Below are positions 14,990-23,900 of a stretch of 24,624 nucleotides of DNA, one piece after another. A program made the position numbers and the translations under genes. The notes below the pieces were generated by a model. That model saw only the letters and a list, made by a program, of their open reading frames with translations, did not search any database and had not been told where the DNA came from. Source of the stretch: JAUNST01 sp964452285. Lineage in GTDB: Bacteria; Patescibacteriota; Microgenomatia; UBA1400; PJMF01. Position 1 is the stretch's first letter; every line of letters starts with the position of its first letter. The DNA is taken from the NCBI GenBank assembly GCA_964452285.1, contig CAYVKW010000016.1, forward strand, positions 1 to 24,624, given 5' to 3'.

Positions 14990-15778
14990 TTAGTTTTCGC
15001 TCTTTATGAAAAAAAATTCATTCGGATCCATCTCTCTTGCTTTTTCTAGCCATTCTTGATGATCCACCCAGTCATTTTTATAAGCTGCTATCAAAGATAA
15101 ATTTATTTTGTCTTCTTGAGTTAAGCTGGCTTCAATTGAAGCTTCACTTTTCCACTCAAACATTTTTAATTCACTTTCCTTCACCTTTATCAGCTTTCCC
15201 CCATTCACCTTTATATTAGCTGGAATTTTCAAAATTTCTTCTTTATAGTTATTTTTAATAATTGGATTTTCCTCAATCCATCTTTTTTTAGTCCAATTCT
15301 TCTCTAGAAGCGGTAATTGTGCGATAATAATGAAGCTCAAAATTAGACTTGTCAATGCTGGAGACCATTTTTTTATCTCCCCTTCTCTTCTTATTCTTAT
15401 TTGCTTTCCACTCTCCAGTTTAATCAGCCAATTTCTTTTCTTTAAGTCTTCTTGTGCGGCACTTTTTTCATTCTCTTTGTTATTTTTATCTTCTTCTATT
15501 TCTTCCTTCAACGTCTCCCCTGTTCTTGTGCGGCACTTTTTTATCTCAGTCTCTTTTTCCTCCCGTTTTTCTTTTCTTCCAACTAAATTAGCGCCATTCT
15601 TAGCACTTTTTCCTTGAAATAGTGAATAGCAACAAAAACTACAAATGTCTTTCACTTGACCTGTGCAAATATAAATCCACATCAAAGGCCAAAGCAAACA
15701 TTTATTTTGTTGCTCTTTTTTAGTTTCGAGTCGTAGTAAAAGTTTTTGGCCAACTGGCTCCTGCCAAGAGTTTTTCAT
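14990..15778 (-). CDS. Hypothetical Cys/Lys-rich membrane protein downstream of valS
   Basis: I do not recognise this protein of up to 262 aa. From the ATG at 15778 it overlaps the end of valS by 59 nt; Met33 (15682) would remove the overlap and may be the real start. Features in order: a Cys-rich hydrophobic patch at about 27-55 (CLLWPLMWIYICTG, DICSFCCYSLFQG), a Lys/Glu-rich, probably disordered or coiled stretch at about 60-120, a membrane helix at about 142-158 (SLILSFIIIAQLPLL), and a conserved-looking C-terminal part (LIAAYKNDWVDHQEWLEKAREMDPNEFFF). It contains two copies of a 20-nt direct repeat read in different frames. It is probably cotranscribed with valS. Moderate confidence that it is a gene; function unknown. 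Confidence 0.6.
   Translation of the reverse strand: MKNSWQEPVGQKLLLRLETKKEQQNKCLLWPLMWIYICTGQVKDICSFCCYSLFQGKSAKNGANLVGRKEKREEKETEIKKCRTRTGETLKEEIEEDKNNKENEKSAAQEDLKKRNWLIKLESGKQIRIRREGEIKKWSPALTSLILSFIIIAQLPLLEKNWTKKRWIEENPIIKNNYKEEILKIPANIKVNGGKLIKVKESELKMFEWKSEASIEASLTQEDKINLSLIAAYKNDWVDHQEWLEKAREMDPNEFFFIKSEN
15449..15542 (+). repeat. Pair of identical 20-nt direct repeats
   Basis: TTCTTGTGCGGCACTTTTTT occurs at 15449-15468 and 15523-15542, start-to-start 74 nt. Because 74 is not a multiple of 3, the two copies encode different peptides (KSAAQE and KKCRTR) in the minus-strand gene. The flanks show no similarity. Confidence 0.7.
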
Positions 15779-18032
15779 CTCCCACTATTGTAACAAATTC
15801 TTGCCAAATTTGCTCACTTATATACGGGATAAATGGCTGCCACAATTTTAAAAATATTAACAAACCTTGCTCCAATAGAGCAGGGGAGAGCAATCCATTT
15901 TTGCAATCTTCTATTGCTTGATCACAGAAAAAATGCCAAAAATAATCATATAGTAAATCTGCTGCCAATCCAGGTTTGTAGTCATTAAGCGCTTGCGTTA
16001 TTTCCTCTATTATCGTCTGTATTTTTTCTACAAATTTTCCATTTATTTTCTCTTTTTCCACTTCAGTCACTTTTTTGTCTGTTTTTTCTTCTTTTCCCTC
16101 GTTTTCCTTCAATTGCTTTACAAATCTAGCCGCGTTCCATATTTTATTGGTTAAATTCCGTGCTGCTTTAAAATCTCCTTCGCTCACTGATTTGTCTAAG
16201 CCAGCGCTAGAACGTACCAATAACGCAAATCTTAACGCGTCTGCTCCGTATTTTTCTACCACTTCTAGCGGATTCACAACATTGCCCTTAGACTTGCTCA
16301 TTTTCTGACCTTTAGCGTCTCGCACCAATCCATGCAGGTAAACCTTGGAAAACGGCAGTTTTTCTGTCTCAAATTGCCCCATCATTAGCATTCTCATCAC
16401 CCAGAAAGGTAGAATGTCGTAACCGGTTTCCATAACCGCGGTTGGATAGAATCTCTCAAAATCTCCCGCTTGAGTATTTTTTAAAGTTGCAAATGGCCAC
16501 TGACTAGAAGAAAACCAAGTATCAAAAGTGTCGGTTTCTTGAATCCAATTTTTTCCAGGCGCCTCTTTTGCCACTATAAAAGTGGCTTCAATCGGCGCCT
16601 CCACCGTTTGCAGTCCTTCTTTTATTAAGAGTAGGGGATAGTCACTCATTATTTCTTTAATTAGTCCTGTAATTAGACATTTTTCTCCATCGGCAATCTC
16701 TTTTCTTTGATAATTACCCTTCTTAGCTTTTTTACTGTCCTTATTGTTGATAATAAAAGTCACCAGTAAATTAGGATTTTTTTCTACTTCATACCAAACT
16801 GGCATTCTAATTCCCCACACAATCTGTCTAGAAATATTCCAATCTCTTAAGTTTGTTAGCCAGTGACGCAAAATTTTGTCATAACCAGGACCGTAAATTG
16901 TAATTTCTTTTTTATCCAATTTTTCCAAAATTGGTTTAGTTAAGGGCGCAGTTTTTATAAAAAACTGCGCCAAAGGCAATGGCTCCAGTGTCGCGCCACA
17001 GCGATAGCAACAAGACAATTGCGTTTCATAATTATTGTCAATGTGATCAATTAATCCCATTGTCTGCATTTTTTTCACGATTTTTTCTCTGGCCACTGCT
17101 ACTTTCATTCCCGCAAATTCGCCCGCCAACTCTGTCATTCTCCCGTCAAAACCAATGACTTGTTTCGGTCCAGCCATTTCATCTTTATGTCTTAGCCAGA
17201 CTTCGTAATCGTTGTGATCGTGGGCTGGAGTTATTTTTACCACTCCTGTTCCAAATTCCCTGTCCACATACTCGTCAGCAACGACTCTCACTTTGAAAGC
17301 TCCATTTACTCCTTCCACCGTTATTTCTTTTCCCACTAAATCTTTATATCTTTCATCGTCTGGATGCACTGCTACTGCTGTATCGCCAAATTTAGTTTCT
17401 GGTCTCGTCGTTGCTAGCACAAACGGACCATACTTGATATAATACAAAGGCGTTTTTCTTGTTACATGCTTTACTTCTAAATCAGAAAAAGCTGTTCCAC
17501 ATTTTGGACAGTAATTTACTAGCTTTAAATCCCTATAAATCAAGCCTTTTTCATTTAGATGCTCAAAAGTGCCCAAGACTGTTTCCACAATATCTTCGTC
17601 TAGTGTAAATTTAAATCGCGACCAATCAAGAGAAAAGCCTAACTTTTGCAACTGCTCTTTGGCTACATCTTTATTTTTTTGCACATAATCCCAAATCATC
17701 TGATAAAGCGTTTGTCGGTCAAATTGAAAGCGCGACTTGCCCTCTTTTTGAAGTTTTTTTTCAAATACAAATTGCGTTTCAATTCCAGCATGATCAGCTC
17801 CTGGCAACCACAATGTATCGTCGCCCAGCATGCGATGAAAACGAACTAATGCATCTTCCACCGTGTACATCGCATGACCAATATGCAAGGGATCGTTAGC
17901 ATTAGGCGGCGGCAAAATAATTGTAAAAGGGGAGTGACCTCGTTTTTTTTCACTCGGCGTAAAAACTCCCGCCGCCGCCCACAATTCATTAATTTTTTCT
18001 TCGTATAATTGATGCTGATATTTTGAATCCAT
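15720..18032 (-). CDS. valS: Valine--tRNA ligase, C-terminally short
   Basis: A 770-aa class I synthetase that charges tRNA-Val. HIGH is at 50-53 (DPLHIGHAMY) and KMSKS at 577-581. The CP1 editing domain is present at about 200-340 (ATTRPETKFGDTAVAVHP, HDHNDYEVW). Two Cys pairs, YCPKCG and CYRCG, suggest zinc knuckles. The anticodon-binding domain covers about 640-765 and ends at GASWPK. Bacterial ValRS usually has 850-950 aa, with a C-terminal coiled-coil arm that grips the tRNA; that arm is missing here and the frame stops cleanly with TAA. The start at 18032 follows an extended -10 by 8 nt. It diverges from the 428-aa gene. Confidence 0.95.
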   Translation of the reverse strand: MDSKYQHQLYEEKINELWAAAGVFTPSEKKRGHSPFTIILPPPNANDPLHIGHAMYTVEDALVRFHRMLGDDTLWLPGADHAGIETQFVFEKKLQKEGKSRFQFDRQTLYQMIWDYVQKNKDVAKEQLQKLGFSLDWSRFKFTLDEDIVETVLGTFEHLNEKGLIYRDLKLVNYCPKCGTAFSDLEVKHVTRKTPLYYIKYGPFVLATTRPETKFGDTAVAVHPDDERYKDLVGKEITVEGVNGAFKVRVVADEYVDREFGTGVVKITPAHDHNDYEVWLRHKDEMAGPKQVIGFDGRMTELAGEFAGMKVAVAREKIVKKMQTMGLIDHIDNNYETQLSCCYRCGATLEPLPLAQFFIKTAPLTKPILEKLDKKEITIYGPGYDKILRHWLTNLRDWNISRQIVWGIRMPVWYEVEKNPNLLVTFIINNKDSKKAKKGNYQRKEIADGEKCLITGLIKEIMSDYPLLLIKEGLQTVEAPIEATFIVAKEAPGKNWIQETDTFDTWFSSSQWPFATLKNTQAGDFERFYPTAVMETGYDILPFWVMRMLMMGQFETEKLPFSKVYLHGLVRDAKGQKMSKSKGNVVNPLEVVEKYGADALRFALLVRSSAGLDKSVSEGDFKAARNLTNKIWNAARFVKQLKENEGKEEKTDKKVTEVEKEKINGKFVEKIQTIIEEITQALNDYKPGLAADLLYDYFWHFFCDQAIEDCKNGLLSPALLEQGLLIFLKLWQPFIPYISEQIWQEFVTIVGDEKLLAGASWPKTFTTTRN

Positions 18033-18040
18033 AATCCCTT

Positions 18041-18049
18041 ATTATATCA
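18041..18049 (-). promoter_or_regulatory. Extended -10 promoter of valS
   Basis: On the minus strand TGATATAAT ends 8 nt before the ATG; predicted start is about 18034. An AAGGG at 18040-18036 resembles a Shine-Dalgarno but would lie upstream of that start, so a leaderless mRNA is more likely. Confidence 0.6.
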
Positions 18050-18147
18050 CGCTCTCTAGACTCTCGCTTTTAGTTCCAAAAACCTCCTCTTTATTTTTTC
18101 TTACGTTCGCGAAATTCTGCCCCCTCCATTTTTTTAAGCCCGATTAT

Positions 18148-18177
18148 TTGACATTGTCTTTCTTTTTATGTTATACT
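18148..18177 (+). promoter_or_regulatory. Promoter of the 428-aa gene and TPR genes
   Basis: TTGACA (18148-18153), an 18-nt spacer and TATACT (18172-18177), with TG at 18169-18170 making an extended -10. Predicted start is about 18184. AAGGA at 18216-18220 serves the ATG at 18225. Confidence 0.8.
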
Positions 18178-18224
18178 TTTCTCATTAAAAATTATCTAGT
18201 AATCAATAATTATTTAAGGATATT

Positions 18225-19511
18225 ATGAACGATAAAATTGACGCTTTGCTCGCACAACTCAAAAACGAAATTGAAAATTACGTTCAAACGGAAGTCGCTT
18301 CTCGAACTTCAGGGGCGCAGGCGACTGCGGCTGAGTTTTCCGTCGACGCTTACACTGCGCCCGACTCTATTCCTCCTGTCTCTGTCCCTGAGTCTTCTTC
18401 GTCTTCGTTTACTGCTTTAGATACTGAAGATAGCAATTCTGTCGTTTCTCCTTCTTTGCCTTCTACTTCTACTAGTTTTACCGCTTCTCCTTCAGAAGTT
18501 TCTAATCCTGATATTAGTCTTGGTGCTACTCCAATAGTGGGGGAGACTACTCATATGTCTACCTCTTCTGTTTCTGTCCCGCCGATGCCAGAACCCACTG
18601 CAGTAGATAGTAATCCAGTTAACAACCTCAGCCTTGGTCAAGAACAACTTGTCCCTGGAGAAGAAACTCGCTCATTTAGCGAAGAGGGTGTTTTTTCTGC
18701 TAATCAAGTCACTGATCAACAAGGTGAAAACTCTGATCAAAATCTTACCGATTCTCTTTCTTTTAGCAATGATAATCCAGTCTCTCCTGACCCGGGATTA
18801 CCGTTTGCTGCTCCAGATTTTACTATGCCCGCCGCTTCTACTGCTGTTGATGTCGCCGCCGCTGTTCCCGCTGTTGATTTAGCTGCTTTTTCCGAGAATC
18901 AAGATACTCCGGAAACCATGGTCAATACCGACATCATTGGTTTCAAAATGCCCACTAATATTAATCATTCTGGTCCTGATGCCTTCAACGGTCCCATTAA
19001 TGATCTTCCAGATCCTGGCAGCAGTCCCACGTCATCTTCCGATGTTTCTGTTGACGATGCTTTAGCTGATTTACCGTCACTTGATCAAGTGGCTGCTGCG
19101 AATACTAACGCCAACTCTTCTTTGCCATCTTCAGTTTTTTCCAATTCAGCTCCTTCTTCAGAGCTTCCTGCCGCTTCACCAGAATTAGATTTGCCCATAT
19201 CTGATTTAGAGCAAACTTTACCAGCTCCTGCTATTTCAAGCTTTTCTAATCCTTCATCTTCTCGATTTGACAGTGATTTATCTACTCCCGATACTCCAGA
19301 GTTTAGCAATGACTTGCCTTTGCCTATTCCTCCCTCAGACTTCGCCGTTCCCACTTCTTCCAGCGACGGTCTTGACAATTCTCCAACAACTCCTGTTACC
19401 GAGTCAGTTCAAGTCAATCAATCTGGCGATGTCAATCAATCAGAACCAGGCTTTTCCAAAGCCAAAGGTCTTCTCAATCGCGTCCTTAAAAAAGAGTGGG
19501 GGAAACAATAA
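18225..19511 (+). CDS. Disordered acidic Ser/Pro-rich protein
   Basis: I cannot assign a family to this 428-aa protein. Residues 1-25 (DKIDALLAQLKNEIENYVQ) form a likely amphipathic helix. About 30-400 is low-complexity sequence rich in Ser, Pro, Asp, Ala, Thr and Val with very few Lys/Arg, predicted to be unfolded and acidic. The last 20 or so residues (FSKAKGLLNRVLKKEWGKQ) form a short basic amphipathic helix. No signal peptide or membrane segment is seen. The design, two short helical ends joined by a long flexible acidic spacer, suggests a tether or scaffold; that is inference. It has a good promoter and Shine-Dalgarno and is followed 5 nt later by a TPR-like gene. Confidence 0.75.
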   Translation: MNDKIDALLAQLKNEIENYVQTEVASRTSGAQATAAEFSVDAYTAPDSIPPVSVPESSSSSFTALDTEDSNSVVSPSLPSTSTSFTASPSEVSNPDISLGATPIVGETTHMSTSSVSVPPMPEPTAVDSNPVNNLSLGQEQLVPGEETRSFSEEGVFSANQVTDQQGENSDQNLTDSLSFSNDNPVSPDPGLPFAAPDFTMPAASTAVDVAAAVPAVDLAAFSENQDTPETMVNTDIIGFKMPTNINHSGPDAFNGPINDLPDPGSSPTSSSDVSVDDALADLPSLDQVAAANTNANSSLPSSVFSNSAPSSELPAASPELDLPISDLEQTLPAPAISSFSNPSSSRFDSDLSTPDTPEFSNDLPLPIPPSDFAVPTSSSDGLDNSPTTPVTESVQVNQSGDVNQSEPGFSKAKGLLNRVLKKEWGKQ

Positions 19512-19516
19512 GAAAT

Positions 19517-20326
19517 ATGGCAGACAATCAATATAATGCTCGTGACTTTCTCCGCGACTCCATCGCTGGTGACGTTTCTGATGATATGAGTCAACAATTT
19601 GATTATCAGGCGGAAAATCAAAATAATGACGATTTTAGTCTGAGTGACGATTATGATTTTCCGCCTCCACCTCTCCTTGTTGTTCCTCCAGGTATGTCAA
19701 TTCCAGATTTTGTTCAGCAGGAAGAGGATCGCTTGGGCTTGAAATTTTATCAACAATATCTTCAAATTCCCGCGGAGCAACAAGCTTCGGCTAATCTCAA
19801 TCACTCCCTTTCTTTACTTGATGCCGCCCTTGCTCTTTCAGACTCATTAGACAGGCTCGCTCTTATCAGTGACTACTTTGCTTTAGCCGCTATTCTTTCT
19901 CCCAACTACTTTTACTATTATCTTCTCGCGCTCGCCCGTTACAACTTAGGTGACGACGAAAACGCCCTACATTTTATTGAATTGGCTCTTAAGCAAATTA
20001 GAGACCGCCAACAATTACCTTCTCAGCTTTTGCCTTTGTCTCAGGACACACATTTTACCGAAAATTTCTATGCTCTCTATTTGGGCTTACTAGTAGATTT
20101 GCGGCCACCGTCGGAGTCTTCTTCTATTCTCAATTTTGTTTTAGACAAACAAATTATTCGTTCTCCAGATCTCTTTTTATTTCTCATTTGGCAATTTAGC
20201 GAAGACAAAACCAAAATCAATATTTTAGTCAAAGCCTCTGTTCCTCTTATTGCCGCTTTATCAGATCAGAAACGCAAACAGCAATTAACTAGTAACTTGA
20301 AAACCTTGCTTTCTGCTTTAGAATAG
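19517..20326 (+). CDS. TPR-like repeat protein A
   Basis: This 269-aa protein starts at the ATG at 19517 (MADNQYNARDF); an in-frame GTG at 19496 inside the previous gene is less likely. An acidic, probably disordered N-terminus (about 15-45) leads to a proline patch (PPPPLLVVPPG, 49-59), then helices. Residues about 129-162 (PNYFYYYLLALARYNLGDDENALHFIELALKQI) fit one TPR-like helix pair with a third helix. TPR repeats mediate protein-protein contacts. The segment is 16/33 identical to the next gene's product, so the two are paralogues. It ends with TAG, 6 nt before the next ATG. Function is unknown; it probably forms a complex with its neighbours. Confidence 0.8.
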   Translation: MADNQYNARDFLRDSIAGDVSDDMSQQFDYQAENQNNDDFSLSDDYDFPPPPLLVVPPGMSIPDFVQQEEDRLGLKFYQQYLQIPAEQQASANLNHSLSLLDAALALSDSLDRLALISDYFALAAILSPNYFYYYLLALARYNLGDDENALHFIELALKQIRDRQQLPSQLLPLSQDTHFTENFYALYLGLLVDLRPPSESSSILNFVLDKQIIRSPDLFLFLIWQFSEDKTKINILVKASVPLIAALSDQKRKQQLTSNLKTLLSALE

Positions 20327-20332
20327 AAAATT

Positions 20333-20902
20333 ATGCCAGAAAATCTCATTTTTCAAAAACAAGAGCAAACTCGCACCGAAAAAATCAATGCTTTGCAGCA
20401 AGAAACTTTTAGCGTTCAGTTTATTCTGGATGACATTATGGCTTCAAACCAAAACAATATCCGCTTTTCTTCTTTGACCAGTCCTCAGCAGGCTGCTCTT
20501 TATGTCGAGGATCTGGGTCTGACAGACCTGAAAGACATCTCTGATCCCCAAGCAAAAGCCTTTCATCTCTATGGTTTTTATGACTATCTCAGTCAGCAAC
20601 ACCAAATCGATGATTACGACAACAACCTCCTTAAGCTCTTTCAACTCGCTGTCTTTTATGACGACAACTATGTTTATCGCTATTTACTCGCCCAGGCCTT
20701 TCATAAAATCGGCATGGATCAAGAAGCTTTAAATCATATTAATAATGCTTTGCTTAAAATAAAAAACAACAATGTTAGACTTTACCCAGAGCTAGAAAAA
20801 AGCCTTAAACCGGCGCTTGTCCAGAGCCAAATTGCTCGTTTGGCCAAACTTTTACTCTCCGAGCAATCATCTTCTCAAAAGGAAGAAAATCTTGACAAAT
20901 AG
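20333..20902 (+). CDS. TPR-like repeat protein B
   Basis: A 189-aa, mostly helical cytoplasmic protein without signal peptide or membrane segment. Residues about 111-143 (DNYVYRYLLAQAFHKIGMDQ onward) are the counterpart of the TPR-like segment in the preceding protein, and the region before it (LLKLFQLAVFYD) aligns as well. Compared with protein A it lacks the acidic/proline N-terminal part and the longer C-terminus. It begins 6 nt after the previous stop with no Shine-Dalgarno, so coupling is likely, and ends with TAG. The -35 of the giant gene's promoter overlaps its last codons. Role unknown; an adaptor function is inferred from the fold. Confidence 0.8.
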   Translation: MPENLIFQKQEQTRTEKINALQQETFSVQFILDDIMASNQNNIRFSSLTSPQQAALYVEDLGLTDLKDISDPQAKAFHLYGFYDYLSQQHQIDDYDNNLLKLFQLAVFYDDNYVYRYLLAQAFHKIGMDQEALNHINNALLKIKNNNVRLYPELEKSLKPALVQSQIARLAKLLLSEQSSSQKEENLDK

Positions 20903-20919
20903 TAATAATTTGATATAAT
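20892..20919 (+). promoter_or_regulatory. Strong promoter of the giant gene
   Basis: Perfect TTGACA (20892-20897), a 16-nt spacer and extended -10 TGATATAAT (20911-20919). It is the closest to full consensus in the window. Predicted start is about 20926; AAAGG (20938-20942) lies 5 nt before the ATG. Confidence 0.85.
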
Positions 20920-20947
20920 AAACCCAGCTAAGTACCGAAAGGTTTAT

Positions 20948-23900
20948 ATGGCAGAAATTCCCAGCAACATTGACAATCAGATCGAAGCGCAAAAATTTGC
21001 GGAAAAAAAACGCCAACGTCAATTTTATAAAAATTACGCTGACAGTGAATATAAAATTGACGGACAAATTGCTTTTACCTTAGAAGGTTTGAGAGCTCAA
21101 TTAAGAATCGTTAGTAAAAAACCTGACTCATCGGAAAAAACTGCTGAGCTTCAAACACTTGAACAACAAATCAATCTTAAAATTAAAAGCCTTTCTGAAT
21201 GGGCAAGAGTTAAGGGATTGAGACTACAAGACGATGTCGAGGATTATACCAATAGTAAAGAAAATCGACTCCCTTCTTTTATGAAAGATAATCCAGACTG
21301 GCGCGACAACCTTCGTCCCTTGATAGAAGAACAGCAAGCTTGGAAATTTTTGCGTTCTGAACTTCAAGAGGTGGCAGGCACAGATCTTGCACTATCTGAA
21401 CAAACAGAAACTGTCAATAATAATTTTCAACCAGAGAGTAAGTCAGCTGCTGTGTCTCAAAATTTAGATCAAGAAAATCAAAAAGAAATGGCGGCTGAAG
21501 AAGATGTTTTGGATGAAATCGATGAACAAATTAAAGACACGGAAGATAAAGACATTTTCATTGCCATGAGATCATTTCTGGCTTTGCGTTCGTCTTCAGA
21601 CATAAACACTTCACCGTTTGACTTTTCTCAGTTTGATTTCAATAATGTAATTTTTGATCAAAAACAATTTTTAGATCAAGGATCAAGGGATGAATTCTAT
21701 AATGAGCTTTATGACGAATTAATGGATGTCTTTAATGATTTAGATATAGATCAAGATCTTTCAGAAAGGGCACTTAAAATTTTTGCTAAACGTCATCTTC
21801 AGCAAGAACAGCAAATTAGTTCTGTTCTAGGAAACTTAGAAGCCGAAAATAAAGAACTGACGGAGATTAAGGAGGTTATTGATAAAATAAACCAGCAAAA
21901 TATTAACCTAGAGAAAGCAAGAGAATTATCTCGATCAATTAAAATATCAGATATTTCAAATGAAGAATTGAAAGAATTCTTTATTTCTGTCCTTCGTCCT
22001 ATTGCAGAGAATAACCAGTTGCTTTCTAGAATTAAAGAGATTTCTCTCTTTATTGAAAATAACAAAAAATCTGAAAATACTGCAAATTTTAATCTTGCTC
22101 GACAATTAGAAAAAGAACTTCGAAGTTCGTCTGCATTAGAAAATTTTTCTCATTTAGAAAAATCATCATCAGAATTTATCCAAGAGCTAGCCTCTCTTCT
22201 CCAGTCATTTGAAAACAAGTCGAACAACACAATTAGTTTTATTCAGCGTCTTCTATTTATAAAAAATGTTTTTGAAAAATCTCCTTGTAAAGAAATAGAG
22301 CAAGTTCGTAAACTCAAAGATATTCTTAACACTAAAATAGTTGATCAGCTTTCAAAAAACTTTGAGTATTCAGATTCATTAAATCCCTCTGAAATTGATA
22401 CCTTTATTAATGCAAAATTTGGCACTTTCTCTCTTAAAGAAAAAACATTTTTACAGTCTTTGTTAGACGGTGTTTTTGCTGAAAGAAGAGTTGAAAAAGA
22501 ATTAAAAGAAATTGGTTATGATAAAGAAAAATGGGATAAGGAACTGCAAAAGCTGGAAGAATCCATTCAGTTTGCTCAAGATAATTATCGAGTGTATGGT
22601 CAAGCAAATGCAGACTCCGACCTAGGTTATGGAGTTAGTGGTATTAAAAAGCTCAGGGATGATATCGACCAAGCATATGAACCAGTCAAGTTGCGCATAC
22701 GTGCCATTAGTAAAAAAAATAAAAACCAGTTAACCTCAGAGGAAAAAGAATATATTGAACAAGCAAAGAAACTCGAAGAGGAAAGAGCAATTCTGTGCGC
22801 AAGCAAAGACACCGTCCTGGGTAGAATCGACTCTGCTGGAAAACTAGAACAGTTGCTTATGGCTGACAACATAGATGACTTGCTCGACACTATTTATTAT
22901 GATGGAATTTCTGAAGCAGATTATAATACTGTTTTTAAAGCTAAACTTCGTTTTGTTAGAGACTTTGTTATTCCAGAGAGATATACTAGCGAACAGGCAG
23001 TAGAATCTGCTTTTAATACGGTTGTCGATAAGGCTACTCACGACGCAATTGATGCAGCAATTAGAGCTGGTGCATCCGCTCCAGATGAAAAGCAAATAAG
23101 AGAATATGAAATGACAAAAATCGATAAAGAGAAAATAAGAAGAGAGATGAAGAAATCTGGTGAATATTATCTTAAATTCTTAGATTCAATCTTTCTGCAA
23201 GCAGGATTTGGTTATTTTAAAGTTGGAACTACAGACACCGACACCTTTCAAGCAAATGTTCAGATTGGAAAGACTTATCATAACGCCTTATTAGGAGACT
23301 TTGATTCAAAAACTTTCGGATCTGAACAAGGAGATTGGAGAAAAGTTGAAGGTCTTAAAGCAAATCAAAGACTGAATATGGAGATACTTGGCATTCGCGA
23401 AGGTTTTGATGCTACAGAACAGAGAAACACGGATGGCGGAGAAACTGGAGGTATTGATTATAAATTGCAAACCATCCTCTTAGAGATAAATGATCTCTTG
23501 GGAAAGCCTTACCTTTATAAAAATGGCTTTAATGGACCAGTGGGCCATGCCGGAGTAGTAGATACAAGAATTAACTCCAATGCTTTTAATGTTGATAATA
23601 TAATTGCTGGGCACACAGCTAGTAAACTAGTTGATTTATTAGTAGAACGTCATCTCTCTGATTTGTTTCAATATGACAATGAAGATGTGATCGCAACATA
23701 TAAAAGAGCGATTAAATTTTTAGCCGCTCGCAATGATTTAACATCTCTTAACTTTATTAAGTTGGTGGGGACCACCGACAAGTCTCTCCATCCGAGTTGC
23801 GCTCCATCTGTTATTCCATTCGGAATGAATTGCGCCCAGGTTAGAGCACTTTATAAACAAGACATTGGCGGATATTTGGCACTGTCTGATAGTTTTGATG

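Noticed and set aside
18106..18113. TTCGCGAA palindrome between the divergent valS and 428-aa gene promoters
   Set aside because: A single 8-bp palindrome without a second copy or extended arms; it could be an operator but nothing supports that.
19496..19516. GTG start for TPR-like protein A
   Set aside because: It overlaps the previous gene's end by 16 nt and adds seven unremarkable residues; the ATG at 19517 fits the tight operon spacing.
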